Origin: Vibrio europaeus
GTDB taxonomy: Bacteria > Pseudomonadota > Gammaproteobacteria > Enterobacterales > Vibrionaceae
DNA length: 64,000 nt
Direction: 5' to 3'
Assembly: GCF_001695575.1 (NCBI RefSeq)
Contig: NZ_LUAX01000002.1
Location: 206,454 to 270,453, forward strand
Part shown: piece after piece, positions 17,052-27,919 of the stretch
How positions within the stretch are numbered: position 1 is the stretch's first letter
Layout: each line of letters opens with the position of its first letter
The notes under the pieces: model-generated
Databases searched by the model: none
The model's input: only the letters and a program-made list of their open reading frames with translations
Told to the model about the DNA's origin: nothing
Made by a program: the position numbers and the translations under genes

Positions 17052-19961
17052 ATGACATTTGCTTTGGGCCAACGCTGGATCAGCGATACGGAAAGCGACC
17101 TAGGTTTAGGAACCGTTGTAGCATTGGATGCTCGTACTGTGACACTAATGTTTGCAGCTTCTGAAGAGAACCGAGTTTACGCTCGAAATGAGGCGCCCGT
17201 AACCAGAGTAACCTTTAATGTTGGCGATGTAATTGATAGCCAAGAAGGATGGTCTCTTAAAGTTGAGCAAGTGGTCGAAGACCAAGGGCTATTTAGCTAT
17301 GTCGGTATACGCGAAGACAGCGGTGAAGAAGGTGTAATTCTGCGTGAAATTATGCTGAGTAACCAGATTCGTTTTAACAAGCCACAAGATAAGCTGTATG
17401 CAGGTCAGATCGACCGCATGGATAACTTTGTGCTTCGTTATCGGGCATTGATGAACCAATATCAGCAGCACAAAAGCCCAATGCGTGGCTTGTGTGGTAT
17501 GCGTGCAGGTTTAATCCCGCATCAGCTTTATATTGCTCATGAAGTTGGTCGCCGCCATGCACCTCGCGTTCTGTTAGCCGACGAAGTAGGTTTAGGTAAA
17601 ACCATCGAAGCGGGGATGATCATTCATCAGCAAGTGCTGGCAGGTCGTGCTGAGCGTATCCTAATCGTGGTACCAGAAACACTACAGCACCAATGGTTGG
17701 TTGAGATGATGCGTCGTTTTAACCTGCATTTCTCTATCTTTGATGAAGAACGTTGTATCGAAGCATTTGCTGACTCTGACAACCCTTTTGATACTCAGCA
17801 ATATGTGCTGTGTTCCCTTGATTTCTTACGTAAGAGTCGTAAGCGTTTTGAGCAAGCTTTAGAAGGTGAGTGGGATCTCCTTGTAGTAGATGAAGCACAC
17901 CACCTTGAATGGAGCCCAGAGCAGCCTAGTCGCGAATACCAAGTGGTCGAAGGACTCGCTGAGCGCACACCAGGTGTTTTACTGCTAACCGCAACACCAG
18001 AGCAGCTAGGCCGTGAAAGTCACTTTGCCCGTTTGCGTCTATTAGACTCAGATCGTTTCTTTGATTACCAAGAGTTTGTCAAAGAAGAAGATCAATATGC
18101 ACCAGTCGCCGATTCAGTGAGTGCCTTGTTCTCAGGTCAGTCATTAGAGAATGAAGCAAAGAACCAAATTACAGAGTTGCTTTCAGAGCAGGACGTCGAA
18201 CCACTGTTCCGTATTATCGAAAGCGACTCAGATGAAGAAGCCAAAGCGGCTGCGCGTCAGGAACTGATCGACAATCTGATGGATCGTCACGGCACAGGTC
18301 GCGTTCTGTTTAGGAACACACGTGCGGCAATCAAAGGCTTCCCGCAGCGTAACGTTCATCTACTACCAATGCCAATCCCGCAGCAGTACACCACCTCTAT
18401 GCGTGTATCTGGCATGATTGGTGGCAAGATTAGCCCTGAAGCTCGCGCCTTGAAGAATCTCTACCCAGAGGAGATTTTCCAAGAGTTTGAAGGTGATGAT
18501 GCAAGCTGGTGGCAGTTTGATAGCCGTGTGAACTGGCTGCTAGAGAAGATTAAAGAGAAGCGTAGCGAGAAAATCTTAGTAATCGCTTCTCGCGCAAGTA
18601 CCGCGTTGCAACTTGAACAAGCGTTGCGTGAACGTGAAGGTATTCGTGCGACAGTTTTCCACGAAGGGATGTCGATTCTTGAGCGTGATAAAGCCGCGGC
18701 TTACTTCGCACAAGAAGAAGGTGGCGCACAGGTTCTTATCTGTAGTGAAATCGGTTCAGAAGGTCGTAACTTCCAGTTTGCTAACCAACTGGTGATGTTC
18801 GATTTACCCTTTAACCCTGACTTGCTTGAGCAACGTATTGGTCGCCTAGACCGTATTGGCCAGAACCGCGATATTGATATCCATGTGCCTTACTTAGAAG
18901 GGACGTCGCAGGCTATTTTGGCGCGTTGGTTCGAAGAGGGGTTAAATGCGTTTGCGGAAACGTGTCCAACAGGACGCACCGTTTATGACAAGTACTCTGA
19001 GCGTTTAATTGAGATGCTGGCATCCGGTGATACCAGTGATCTTAATGAAGTTATTGCGGAATCTGCGGCGCTGAATAAAGAGCTTAAAGCACAACTTGAG
19101 CAAGGTCGTGACCGTTTACTTGAGATGCACTCAAATGGCGGTGAAAAAGCACAAGCGATTGTTGATAAGATTGCAGCGACCGATGGTGATACTAACCTAG
19201 TCACTTTTGCTTTAAGCCTGTTTGATACGATTGGCTTAGACCAAGATGACAAAGGTGAGAATGCGCTTGTTGTGACGCCATCTGAGCATATGCTAGTGCC
19301 AAGTTATCCTGGCTTACCATACGAAGGCGCAACCATTACCTTTGACCGCGAAACAGCACTATCTCGTGAAGATATGAACTTCATCAGCTGGGAGCACCCG
19401 ATGATTCAGGGTGGCATCGACTTACTGATGAGTGAAGGTGTGGGCACGACGGCGGTTTCTCTACTTAAGAACAAAGCTCTGCCTGTAGGTACAATGCTGT
19501 TAGAGCTTGTCTACAAAGTTGATGCTCAGGCACCTAAGCGCAGTGGTATTAGCCGTTTCTTACCGACAACACCTATCCGAATTATGCTTGATGGTAAAGG
19601 TAACGACTTATCCTCACAGGTTGAGTTCGAGAGCTTCAACCGTCAGCTAAGCCCAGTGGGTCGTCATATCGCAACTAAGCTAGTCGCTTCGGTTCAGGCG
19701 CAAGTTCACCAGTTGGTTGAAGCTGGCGAAAAGCTGATTGTTGAAAAAGTTGATGCGATCCGTAATCAGGCTCAGCAAGAGATGCAAGCAAGCTTGAACA
19801 GTGAGTTAGAGCGTCTACAAGCTTTGAAAGCGGTTAACCCAAACATTCGTGATGAAGAGATTGATGCGATTGATGGGCAAATCAAAGAGCTTACGGGTTA
19901 CATCGGCCAAGCTCAGTATCAGTTGGATTCGTTACGTATGATAGTCGTCAGTCATAATTAG
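17052..19961 (+). CDS. rapA: RNA polymerase-associated ATPase RapA
   Basis: At 969 residues this is full length for RapA (HepA), a Swi2/Snf2 ATPase that binds core RNA polymerase and helps it recycle after transcription. The N-terminus carries the two Tudor-like barrels ([20 protein letters not shown]). Helicase motif I DEVGLGKT is near 177-184, DEAH near 280, and motif VI is in [20 protein letters not shown] site lies upstream of the ATG. Confidence 0.97.
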   Translation: MTFALGQRWISDTESDLGLGTVVALDARTVTLMFAASEENRVYARNEAPVTRVTFNVGDVIDSQEGWSLKVEQVVEDQGLFSYVGIREDSGEEGVILREIMLSNQIRFNKPQDKLYAGQIDRMDNFVLRYRALMNQYQQHKSPMRGLCGMRAGLIPHQLYIAHEVGRRHAPRVLLADEVGLGKTIEAGMIIHQQVLAGRAERILIVVPETLQHQWLVEMMRRFNLHFSIFDEERCIEAFADSDNPFDTQQYVLCSLDFLRKSRKRFEQALEGEWDLLVVDEAHHLEWSPEQPSREYQVVEGLAERTPGVLLLTATPEQLGRESHFARLRLLDSDRFFDYQEFVKEEDQYAPVADSVSALFSGQSLENEAKNQITELLSEQDVEPLFRIIESDSDEEAKAAARQELIDNLMDRHGTGRVLFRNTRAAIKGFPQRNVHLLPMPIPQQYTTSMRVSGMIGGKISPEARALKNLYPEEIFQEFEGDDASWWQFDSRVNWLLEKIKEKRSEKILVIASRASTALQLEQALREREGIRATVFHEGMSILERDKAAAYFAQEEGGAQVLICSEIGSEGRNFQFANQLVMFDLPFNPDLLEQRIGRLDRIGQNRDIDIHVPYLEGTSQAILARWFEEGLNAFAETCPTGRTVYDKYSERLIEMLASGDTSDLNEVIAESAALNKELKAQLEQGRDRLLEMHSNGGEKAQAIVDKIAATDGDTNLVTFALSLFDTIGLDQDDKGENALVVTPSEHMLVPSYPGLPYEGATITFDRETALSREDMNFISWEHPMIQGGIDLLMSEGVGTTAVSLLKNKALPVGTMLLELVYKVDAQAPKRSGISRFLPTTPIRIMLDGKGNDLSSQVEFESFNRQLSPVGRHIATKLVASVQAQVHQLVEAGEKLIVEKVDAIRNQAQQEMQASLNSELERLQALKAVNPNIRDEEIDAIDGQIKELTGYIGQAQYQLDSLRMIVVSHN

Positions 19962-19985
19962 TGATTAGACAGTAAAGTAGGTATT

Positions 19986-20011
19986 AAACCCAGCATTCAG
20001 CTGGGTTTTTA
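19986..20011 (+). terminator. rapA terminator
   Basis: AACCCAGC and GCTGGGTT flank a short loop and are followed by TTTTT, 25 bp past the rapA stop. Confidence 0.85.
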
Positions 20012-20024
20012 TTGGAAAGATATT

Positions 20025-20762
20025 ATGGCAATGACTGAATACAACCCGCCTCAAGACCCTTGGGTTGATGTGGTGTTTGAAGATGAACATATCTTGGTGG
20101 CTAATAAACCATCGGGGCTGTTGTCTGTGCCGGGTCGTTTAGCAGAGCATTACGATAGTTTGTGGTCGCGCTTAGTTGAACTCTACCCTGAGATTCAAGT
20201 GGTACATCGCCTTGATATGGATACATCGGGTTTGATGTTGTTGGCTAAACATAAAGACGCCGAACGCTCGCTTAAGAAGCAGTTTCAATATCGATTGACG
20301 CATAAAGTGTACTACGCGCGTGTCTGGGGTCATGTTGATCAGTCAGAGGGAGAAGTTGACCTGCCGTTGATCTGCGACTGGGAAAACCGCCCAAGACAGA
20401 AAGTTTGCTTTGAGCACGGCAAAGCATCAAAAACTTTGTATCAGGTGGTCAAACACGAGGAGAAAACCACGATTGTTAGATTGCTCCCGATTACGGGTCG
20501 CTCCCATCAACTTCGGGTACATATGCAGGCATTGGGCTATCCGATCGTCGGTGACGAGTTTTATTCACAAGGAGAGGCTTTTGAGTTTTCTTCACGCTTA
20601 GAACTTCATGCCGCTGAACTTAGTTTTTACCATCCGGATACTGAGTTATTGCAAACTTGCTTTGTACCGTGTGATTTCTATCTTGAAGCAGAAGCGATGA
20701 TCTTCAATTATTTTTCACTTGTGCGAGAATTACCAGACTATAAATTGCTGCCACGCCCATAA
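20025..20762 (+). CDS. rluA: Dual-specificity pseudouridine synthase RluA
   Basis: The 245-residue enzyme modifies U746 of 23S rRNA and U32 of several tRNAs in the well-studied homologue. The catalytic motif HRLDMDTSG puts the nucleophilic Asp at residue 64, the same number as in E. coli RluA. GRSHQLRVHM, a conserved family motif, is also present. There is no S4 domain, as expected for RluA. Its stop is 40 bp before the next gene. Confidence 0.93.
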   Translation: MAMTEYNPPQDPWVDVVFEDEHILVANKPSGLLSVPGRLAEHYDSLWSRLVELYPEIQVVHRLDMDTSGLMLLAKHKDAERSLKKQFQYRLTHKVYYARVWGHVDQSEGEVDLPLICDWENRPRQKVCFEHGKASKTLYQVVKHEEKTTIVRLLPITGRSHQLRVHMQALGYPIVGDEFYSQGEAFEFSSRLELHAAELSFYHPDTELLQTCFVPCDFYLEAEAMIFNYFSLVRELPDYKLLPRP

Positions 20763-20799
20763 TAATTCAAGGATAGATTCGGCAGCGCAAGGAGATCTT

Positions 20800-21762
20800 A
20801 TGTCGCTGCCTACTGTTGTTTTTCTGGATCGTGCTACGATCCCAACTCAAATTGAATTGCCTCATCTACCTTTCGATCATCAGTGGATCGAGTATGACTT
20901 CACCGCACCAGAATTAGTGGTCGAGAGAGCCAAAGATGCCCAAATCGTCATTACTAATAAAGTCGTTTTGGATCGAGAAGTCTTAGCTCAGTTACCTAAC
21001 CTAAAGCTTGTCGCAGTCTCGGCTACAGGTTTCAACAATGTTGATACACTGAGTTGTAAAGAGCGTGGCATCGCGGTGACTAATGTTCAAGGTTATGCGA
21101 CACAATCCGTTCCAGAGCATGTCATCGCTTTGATGTTCGCATTAAAGCGCAACTTAAAAGGCTATCACAACGATATCGCTGCCGGAGAGTGGCAGCGCAA
21201 TAAACAGTTTTGCTTTTTTACACACCCAATCAGTGATACGGCGGGCTCGACAATGGGTGTGATTGGCGGCGGTGCGTTAGGCCAAGCAACAGCAGCCTTA
21301 GCTAAGGCATTGGGCATGCACGTATTGTTTGCTGAGCACAAAGGAGAGAAGGCGTGTCGTGAGGGCTATTTGCCTTTCGAACAGGTTCTAGCTGTGTCTG
21401 ATGTCCTGACTTTGCACTGTCCATTGAACGAGCAGACAAAACATCTTATTGGTCGCCAAGAACTATCATCAATGAAACCTTCAAGTATTGTCATCAATAC
21501 CGGACGTGGCGGCTTGGTCGATGAAGAAGCACTAATTGATGCTCTTAAGCATGGTGTGATAAGAGGTGCTGGATTTGATGTGTTTACAGATGAGCCTGCG
21601 GATGAGTCCAATTCTTTGATTGCTAACATGCACCTACCAAACTTACTTCTTACTCCGCATGTTGCGTGGGGCAGTGACTCTTCGATTCAAAAGCTTGCCG
21701 ATATTCTGATTGATAATATTGTAGCCTTTATTGAGGGCAGAGAGAAAAGCCGTATAGTCTAG
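20800..21762 (+). CDS. D-2-hydroxyacid dehydrogenase (hydroxypyruvate reductase type)
   Basis: A 320-residue NAD(P)-dependent enzyme. The catalytic set is Arg236 (INTGRGG), Glu265 (DVFTDEP) and His287 (LLTPHVAW). The dinucleotide loop VIGGGALGQ is at 154-162. The family reduces 2-keto acids such as glyoxylate or hydroxypyruvate; the substrate is not certain. The frame opens 27 codons earlier, but the ATG at 20800 has an AAGGAG site and a normal N-terminus. The stop codon TAG is formed by the first unit of the CTAGTTCT array. Confidence 0.85.
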   Translation: MSLPTVVFLDRATIPTQIELPHLPFDHQWIEYDFTAPELVVERAKDAQIVITNKVVLDREVLAQLPNLKLVAVSATGFNNVDTLSCKERGIAVTNVQGYATQSVPEHVIALMFALKRNLKGYHNDIAAGEWQRNKQFCFFTHPISDTAGSTMGVIGGGALGQATAALAKALGMHVLFAEHKGEKACREGYLPFEQVLAVSDVLTLHCPLNEQTKHLIGRQELSSMKPSSIVINTGRGGLVDEEALIDALKHGVIRGAGFDVFTDEPADESNSLIANMHLPNLLLTPHVAWGSDSSIQKLADILIDNIVAFIEGREKSRIV

Positions 21763-21822
21763 TTCTCTAGTTCTCTAGTTCTCTAGTTCTCTAGTTCTCT
21801 AGTTCTCTAGTTCTCTAGTTCT
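21759..21822. repeat. Second array of eight CTAGTTCT units
   Basis: Eight perfect head-to-tail copies, identical in unit and number to the array at 1353-1416. It starts inside the last codons of the 2-hydroxyacid dehydrogenase (GTC TAG). On the other strand it supplies the final Leu-Glu-Asn and stop codon of the convergent binding protein, so both genes end inside it. Confidence 0.95.
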
Positions 21823-22544
21823 TCCTTAAGAGCCTTTAACTCTGCCAAGCCTTGGTTGAATACCTTCATCAATGCTTGGGCCTCGGGGTGGGCTTTGGAA
21901 AACATTAGGTAGCTATCATTGGTGAGAAAAGGTTTTGGGTTATAGGTGATCAATGCTTGAGTTTCCAATGGTAACTGGCTTAAAGAGTACAATCCAATAT
22001 GTTTTTCCTCAGGAACTAATTCAACCCGACGGTATTTAAGTAGTTGGAAGGCTTTAGCTGGGCTTTCGACTCGATTCATGGCTATCGATTCATTCTCTAG
22101 CAACAGATCGAGCTCTGAGCCATAACTGTAACCGAGTCCACCACCAAGCAGTTTTCCTTCTAAGTCAGCTAAAGTTTGCCACTCAAAAGGTTTCTCAAGC
22201 AGGTGAAAAAAGACGAACTGCTCTTGGGCAACTGGGTCGCTGTACATGAAAAACTCGGTGCGTTCTTCTGCATACATCCAAACGGCCGTTGCTACGTATT
22301 CGCCTTCACTCGCCTTCTTATAAGCCCTCTTCCAAGGGTAGAAGTCAAATTCGACTCGGTAGCCTTGATTAGCAAAAACTTGCTGGATCGTTTCACCTAC
22401 CTGACCATAGTTTTCAAGCTTCTCACCGATAAAAGGTGCCCAGTTGCCTGCGGCTATTTTTATGACCTTAGAGGCATCACTGGCAAGAGACAAAGGAGAG
22501 ATCAGCAGAAGCAGGGTGCTTGATAATAGCAAGTAATACGACAT
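21807..22544 (-). CDS. Periplasmic substrate-binding protein (amino-acid-type fold)
   Basis: A 245-residue protein with a signal peptide (about 1-22, ending SLASDA). The fold is of the extracellular solute-binding family 3: IKIAAGNWAPFIGEKLENYGQV, GYRVEFDFYPWKRAYKKASEG, and a late LPEAQ-type helix region. No ABC transporter genes are adjacent, so it may be an orphan sensor or binding protein. The last four codons and the stop come from the repeat array, so the original C-terminus may have been altered. Confidence 0.8.
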   Translation of the reverse strand: MSYYLLLSSTLLLLISPLSLASDASKVIKIAAGNWAPFIGEKLENYGQVGETIQQVFANQGYRVEFDFYPWKRAYKKASEGEYVATAVWMYAEERTEFFMYSDPVAQEQFVFFHLLEKPFEWQTLADLEGKLLGGGLGYSYGSELDLLLENESIAMNRVESPAKAFQLLKYRRVELVPEEKHIGLYSLSQLPLETQALITYNPKPFLTNDSYLMFSKAHPEAQALMKVFNQGLAELKALKEELEN

Positions 22545-22638
22545 ATAGGATCCTGCCTGATTTATCCTCTTTTAAAGTTAGAAGATAATCTACCAGTGAC
22601 CAAGCCTAGGTTCAAAAACATCTCGATTCTTAAGTAAA

Positions 22639-22667
22639 CAAAAAGGCCAGTCATCATGACTGGCCTT
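22639..22667 (-). terminator. valS terminator
   Basis: AAAGGCCAGTCA and TGACTGGCCTTT form a 12-bp stem with a short loop. On the minus strand it is followed by TTTGTTT, 25 bp past the valS stop. Confidence 0.85.
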
Positions 22668-22691
22668 TGTAATGGTTATGGGACTATTTGC

Positions 22692-25589
22692 TTATAGCGC
22701 AGCAATAGTCGCCTTTTGCTCTTCAAGCTTGGCTAGTGTCTCTTGGTAGCCAACGAGCTTTTCACGCTCTTTCGCGATAACCGCTTCAGGTGCTTTAGCA
22801 ACGAAACCTTCGTTACCTAGTTTACCTTCGATACGCTTGATTTCACCGTGTGTTTTTTGCACTTCTTTATCAAGACGAGCAAGTTCTGCATCTTTGTCGA
22901 TAAGCCCTGCCATTGGGATCATCAGTTCAGACTGACCCACTAGCTTAGTCGCGCATGCCGGAGTGTCAGCACCATCAGCAAGAATCGTTAGGCTATCTAG
23001 CTTAGCAAGAGAGTTCAGAACGACTTTGTTTGCTTCGATACGTGCAGCGTCTTTCTCGTTAGCAACTTTGAGCATCACTTCTAAGCCTTTGCTAGGCGCA
23101 ATGTCGTACTCTGCACGTAGGTTGCGGATAGCTGTGATGAAAGTCTTCACCCACTCGATGTCTTCTACGATCTCAGCGTTGAAGTTCTCTTGGTTAAACT
23201 GAGGAAGCGCTTGAGTCATGATTGTTCTTTCTTCACAATCAGGACCTTCAACACCGTCAATCAGCGGTATAACGCTCTGCCAAATAGATTCCGTGATGTA
23301 AGGAAGTACTGGGTGAGCAAGACGTAGTGTTTTCTCTAGAACAGTGATCAGCATGTAGCGAGTCGCTTGTTGCTGAGCTTCTGTACCTTTCCAAAGAACG
23401 GGTTTAGTCAGCTCTAGGTACCAGTCACAGAATTGGTTCCAGATGAATTCGTAAAGTGTGTTTGCCGCCATGTCTAGACGGTAGTTGTCTAGGTGAGCGT
23501 TAAACTCTTTCGCTGCTAGTTCAAACTGAGATTCAATCCACTTATCCGCTAGAGAGAATTCCATGTTTGCACGCTCTTCAACCGACAGTGACATGCCACA
23601 ATCGTGCTCTTCTGTATTCATTAGTACGTAACGGCTTGCGTTCCATAGCTTGTTACAGAAGTTACGGTAACCTTCAAGACGCTTCATGTCCCAGTTGATG
23701 TCACGGCCAGTTGAAGCCATAGCAGCAAGAGTGAAACGCAGTGCGTCAGTACCGTATGGTTCGATACCGTTTTCGAAAGTCTTACGTGTGTTCTTCTCGA
23801 TCTTCTTCGCTAGCTGAGGCTGCATCATGTTGCCACAACGCTTCTCTACTAGAGACTCAAGGTCGATACCATCGATCATGTCGATCGGGTCAAGAACGTT
23901 ACCTTTAGACTTAGACATCTTGTCGCCGTTTTCGTCACGGATTAGGCCCGTTACGTAAACAGTCTTAAATGGTACTTGAGACTTACCGTTTTCATCTTTG
24001 TTGAAGTGCATGGTCATCATGATCATACGTGCAACCCAGAAGAAGATGATGTCGAAGCCCGTTACTAGCACATCTGAAGGGTGGAATGTCTTCAGGTCTT
24101 CAGTTTGCTCAGGCCAGCCTTGAGTACCGAACGTCCATAGCGCAGAAGAGAACCATGTATCAAGTACGTCGTCGTCTTGGCGAAGAACAACAACAGGTGC
24201 AAGGTTGTTGTTTGCACGTACTTCTTCTTCAGTACGACCTACATAAACATTGCCGTCGTTGTCGTACCAAGCTGGGATACGGTGACCCCACCAAAGCTGA
24301 CGAGAGATACACCAGTCTTGAATGTCACGCATCCAAGAGAAGTACATGTTTTCGTACTGCTTAGGAACGAATTGGATTTCACCATCTTCAACCGCTTTAA
24401 CTGCAGGCTCAGCAAGAGGCGCAGCACGTACGTACCATTGGTCAGTTAGCATTGGTTCGATAACCACGCCACCACGGTCGCCGTAAGGAACCGTTAGGTC
24501 GTGATCTTTGATTTCGTCTAGTAGACCAAGCTCTTCGAATTCCGCAACGATCGCTTTACGTGCAGCAAAACGCTCCATACCGTGGTATTTAGCAGGTAGA
24601 TCAGTTGAGTAAACATCGCTTGCTTCACCGTTAGTGGTGAAGACTTCAGCCGCATCACGGATATCTGCGTTGAAAGTTAGGATGTTGATCATTGGTAGCT
24701 GGTGGCGCTTACCAACTTCGTAGTCATTGAAATCGTGAGCAGGAGTGATCTTCACACAACCTGTGCCTTTTTCCATATCTGCGTGCTCATCGCCTACGAT
24801 AGGGATCAGACGGTTAACGATAGGAAGTAGGATCTCTTTACCGATAAGATCTTTGTAACGTGGGTCTTCTGGGTTAACAGCGACACCAGTATCACCAAGC
24901 ATGGTTTCAGGACGTGTTGTTGCAACAACAATGTAGTCTTTACCTTCAGCTGTCTTCACGCCATTTGCTAGTGGGTAGCGGAAGTGCCACATGTGACCTT
25001 TTTTGTCTTTGTTTTCAACTTCAAGATCAGAAATCGCAGTGTGCAGTTTAGGATCCCAGTTTACTAGACGCTTACCACGGTAGATTAGGTCATCTTCGTA
25101 TAGGCGAACAAATACTTCTTGAACAGCGTTAGATAGGCCATCATCCATAGTGAAACGCTCGCGGTCCCAGTCTACCGATGCACCTAGACGACGAAGCTGC
25201 TTAGTGATTGTTCCACCAGATTCGTTTTTCCATTCCCAGATTTTGTCGATGAAGGCATCACGACCGTAATCGTGTTTGGTCTTGCCTTCTTCAGCCGCGA
25301 TCTTACGCTCAACAACCATCTGAGTTGCGATACCAGCGTGGTCAGTACCTACTTGCCAAAGGGTGTTTTTACCCTTCATACGTTCAGCACGGATCAAAGT
25401 ATCCATGATGGTGTCTTGGAACGCGTGGCCCATGTGTAGGCTACCAGTGACGTTCGGTGGCGGGATCATGATGCTGTATGATTCTTTCGTCGTGTCACCG
25501 TGTGGCTTAAAGTAGCCTTTCTCTTCCCAAGCTTGGTATAAAGCTTGTTCAATTGAAGTTGGGTTATATGTCTTTTCCATAGTACTCAT
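22692..25589 (-). CDS. valS: Valine--tRNA ligase
   Basis: A 965-residue class I aminoacyl-tRNA synthetase charging tRNA-Val. Signature 1 is [13 protein letters not shown] and signature 2 KMSKS lies in [13 protein letters not shown]. The CP1 editing domain lies between them. The C-terminal coiled-coil ([23 protein letters not shown]) is typical of ValS. Two ATGs are possible; the one at 25580 ([15 protein letters not shown]) matches other ValS starts. It lies downstream of holC and pepA, the usual gammaproteobacterial order. Confidence 0.97.
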   Translation of the reverse strand: MSTMEKTYNPTSIEQALYQAWEEKGYFKPHGDTTKESYSIMIPPPNVTGSLHMGHAFQDTIMDTLIRAERMKGKNTLWQVGTDHAGIATQMVVERKIAAEEGKTKHDYGRDAFIDKIWEWKNESGGTITKQLRRLGASVDWDRERFTMDDGLSNAVQEVFVRLYEDDLIYRGKRLVNWDPKLHTAISDLEVENKDKKGHMWHFRYPLANGVKTAEGKDYIVVATTRPETMLGDTGVAVNPEDPRYKDLIGKEILLPIVNRLIPIVGDEHADMEKGTGCVKITPAHDFNDYEVGKRHQLPMINILTFNADIRDAAEVFTTNGEASDVYSTDLPAKYHGMERFAARKAIVAEFEELGLLDEIKDHDLTVPYGDRGGVVIEPMLTDQWYVRAAPLAEPAVKAVEDGEIQFVPKQYENMYFSWMRDIQDWCISRQLWWGHRIPAWYDNDGNVYVGRTEEEVRANNNLAPVVVLRQDDDVLDTWFSSALWTFGTQGWPEQTEDLKTFHPSDVLVTGFDIIFFWVARMIMMTMHFNKDENGKSQVPFKTVYVTGLIRDENGDKMSKSKGNVLDPIDMIDGIDLESLVEKRCGNMMQPQLAKKIEKNTRKTFENGIEPYGTDALRFTLAAMASTGRDINWDMKRLEGYRNFCNKLWNASRYVLMNTEEHDCGMSLSVEERANMEFSLADKWIESQFELAAKEFNAHLDNYRLDMAANTLYEFIWNQFCDWYLELTKPVLWKGTEAQQQATRYMLITVLEKTLRLAHPVLPYITESIWQSVIPLIDGVEGPDCEERTIMTQALPQFNQENFNAEIVEDIEWVKTFITAIRNLRAEYDIAPSKGLEVMLKVANEKDAARIEANKVVLNSLAKLDSLTILADGADTPACATKLVGQSELMIPMAGLIDKDAELARLDKEVQKTHGEIKRIEGKLGNEGFVAKAPEAVIAKEREKLVGYQETLAKLEEQKATIAAL

Positions 25590-25691
25590 TTACTGGATAC
25601 GTTGATGGTAATCGTAGTCAATCATTATAAGTGAACTCTCTAAGTGGAGAGCTTAACTATAAAGATTGACCGGTTGCATATTTTGTTGCTG

Positions 25692-26141
25692 CTAGCTGTG
25701 TTCGATTTCGATCGTTTGTAGCTGATAGCCCGCTTGGCGGTAGATTTTATATCTTTCTCGCGCCAGTTGCTTGGCTTTTTCTTCGCAAGGGACGAAGTCT
25801 ACCACCTCAGCAAACTTGTTCGCAAAGGTTGTCTCATTTTCCGCCAAATTTATTACCAGTTGTCGGTTCCAAGAAGGTTTAACCCCTTGGTAGCCAATCT
25901 CGATATTGGTGCCGTATCTTGGCCCTTCACCAACTAGATTATGCGCAACAAATTGTTTGGCATCGACTTGCCAGAAAAATTCAGCGATTTGTTCAGCGTG
26001 AGACTTATCGTTGCAATTGAGATAAACCTTAGCACCTTGCTTGGCGAAATGATGGGCAAGAAACAATACATACAAACCAAACCCCTGAGCTTCAGCCTGA
26101 GGAGAGTTTGGATTGATAATGTAAAAGGTTGCATTTGCCAT
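25692..26141 (-). CDS. holC: DNA polymerase III chi subunit
   Basis: A 149-residue HolC. It shows ATFYIINPNSP, the LAHHFAKQGAKVYLNCND segment, and the NLVGEGP and NRQLVINL motifs. Chi links the clamp loader, through psi, to SSB at the replication fork. It lies between pepA and valS as in E. coli. Confidence 0.93.
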   Translation of the reverse strand: MANATFYIINPNSPQAEAQGFGLYVLFLAHHFAKQGAKVYLNCNDKSHAEQIAEFFWQVDAKQFVAHNLVGEGPRYGTNIEIGYQGVKPSWNRQLVINLAENETTFANKFAEVVDFVPCEEKAKQLARERYKIYRQAGYQLQTIEIEHS

Positions 26142-26182
26142 AGCAGTTCGCCTTTAGTCGAAACAACAGGACTAGAAGATAC

Positions 26183-26207
26183 AAAAAAGGGCCTCGCGGC
26201 CCTTTTT
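26183..26207 (-). terminator. pepA terminator
   Basis: AAAAAGGGCC and GGCCCTTTTT form the stem around TCGC; the T run on the minus strand follows pepA. Confidence 0.85.
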
Positions 26208-26220
26208 AAGATTTTGAGGA

Positions 26221-27729
26221 TTATTCCTCTGTCTCTTGGCCACTGCGGTTAAGCAGGAATTGGACAAGCATTGAGACTGGACGGCCAGTTGAGCCTTTCG
26301 CTGCACCTGATTTCCATGCTGTACCTGCGATATCAACGTGCGCCCAGTGGTATTTCTTGGCGAACTTAGATAGGAAGCAACCCGCAGTGATAGTACCGCC
26401 AGGGCGACCACCAATGTTTGCCATATCAGCAAATGGGCTCTTAAGTTGCTCGTGGTACTCGTCTGCCATAGGTAGACGCCATGCACGGTCACTTGCTTGC
26501 TCAGAAGCATTCACTAGCTCGTGAGACAGTGGGTTGTGGTTAGAGATAACACCACTGATATGGTGACCTAGTGCGATAACACAAGCACCCGTTAGCGTTG
26601 CAACGTCAACCACACACTCTGGCTCGTAGCGTTCTACGTAAGTCAGCGCGTCACACAATACTAGACGACCTTCAGCATCTGTATTGAGTACTTCAACGGT
26701 TTGGCCTGACATCGTAGTGAGAATGTCACCTGGACGGTAAGCGTTGCTACCCGGCATGTTTTCACAACCAGCAAGAACAGCAACCACATTGATTGGTAGG
26801 TTCAGTTTTGCCAGTGCTTTCATTGTACCGAATACTGATGCCGCACCACACATGTCGTACTTCATCTCATCCATACCTTCGCCAGGTTTCAGTGAGATAC
26901 CGCCTGAATCGAAAGTAAGGCCTTTACCAACAAGTACAATTGGTTTCGCTTCTGGATCTGGGTTGCCCTTGTACTCCATGATAGACATCATAGATTCATT
27001 CTTAGAGCCACGACCTACCGCTAGGTATGAAGTCATGCCCAGTTTTTCCATCTCTTGCTCACCAATGATCTTGGTTGTCACTGTCTCGTAGTCGTCAGCT
27101 AGGCGACGCGCTTGAGAAGCAAGGTAAGCAGGGTTAGCGATGTTTGGTGGCATGTTGCCAAGATCTTTTGATGCTTTAACACCAGAAGAGATAGCAAGAC
27201 CGTGTGCGATCGCTTTCTCACCTAGGTTTAGCTCACGACGCGTAGGTACGTTAAATACCAGCTTACGTAGTGGTCGACGAGTTTCTGGCTTTTGGCTCTT
27301 GAACTGATCGAAGGTGTATAGACCATCTTTTGTTGCTTCAACCGCTTGGCGAACTTTCCAGTAAGTATCACGGCCTTTAACGTGCAGTTCTGTTAGGAAA
27401 CATACCGCTTCCATTGAACCTGTTTCGTTAAGAGTGTTGATAGTCTTTTGGATGATCTCTTTGTATTGACGCTCACCCAGTTCACGCTCTTTACCACAAC
27501 CAACCAGTAAAACGCGCTCAGACAGTACACCTGGTACTTGATGAAGCAGTAGCATCTGCCCCGGTTTTCCTTCTAGGTCACCACGGCGAAGTAGTGAACT
27601 AATATAGCCATCGCTGATCTTATCTAGCTGCTCGGCAACTGGAGAAAGGCGACGTGGCTCGAACACGCCCACAACGATACATGCGCTGCGTTGTTTCTCT
27701 GGACTGCCACTTTTTACACTGAACTCCAT
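26221..27729 (-). CDS. pepA: Leucyl aminopeptidase PepA
   Basis: A 502-residue M17 dimanganese/zinc aminopeptidase. The catalytic signature [10 protein letters not shown] is present. The metal-binding regions are [16 protein letters not shown] and [10 protein letters not shown]. PepA also binds DNA in E. coli (carAB control, Xer recombination). It is divergent from lptF, as in many gammaproteobacteria. Confidence 0.96.
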   Translation of the reverse strand: MEFSVKSGSPEKQRSACIVVGVFEPRRLSPVAEQLDKISDGYISSLLRRGDLEGKPGQMLLLHQVPGVLSERVLLVGCGKERELGERQYKEIIQKTINTLNETGSMEAVCFLTELHVKGRDTYWKVRQAVEATKDGLYTFDQFKSQKPETRRPLRKLVFNVPTRRELNLGEKAIAHGLAISSGVKASKDLGNMPPNIANPAYLASQARRLADDYETVTTKIIGEQEMEKLGMTSYLAVGRGSKNESMMSIMEYKGNPDPEAKPIVLVGKGLTFDSGGISLKPGEGMDEMKYDMCGAASVFGTMKALAKLNLPINVVAVLAGCENMPGSNAYRPGDILTTMSGQTVEVLNTDAEGRLVLCDALTYVERYEPECVVDVATLTGACVIALGHHISGVISNHNPLSHELVNASEQASDRAWRLPMADEYHEQLKSPFADMANIGGRPGGTITAGCFLSKFAKKYHWAHVDIAGTAWKSGAAKGSTGRPVSMLVQFLLNRSGQETEE

Positions 27730-27919
27730 GCGTACTCCTACATCCTGAAGACAAATAGAACTAAATGTTAGATAATGCCGTCTTACTTGTTGATTCCTTA
27801 CTCGGAACTATTCTTAAATAAGCGCATTAACAGTTAGCCAAAAATTTAAAAATAAAAGGTTCAACGGGAAATTATAGTGATTCAATTAAAAAAACAAGTT
27901 TTGTATAGGTAATTTCAGC

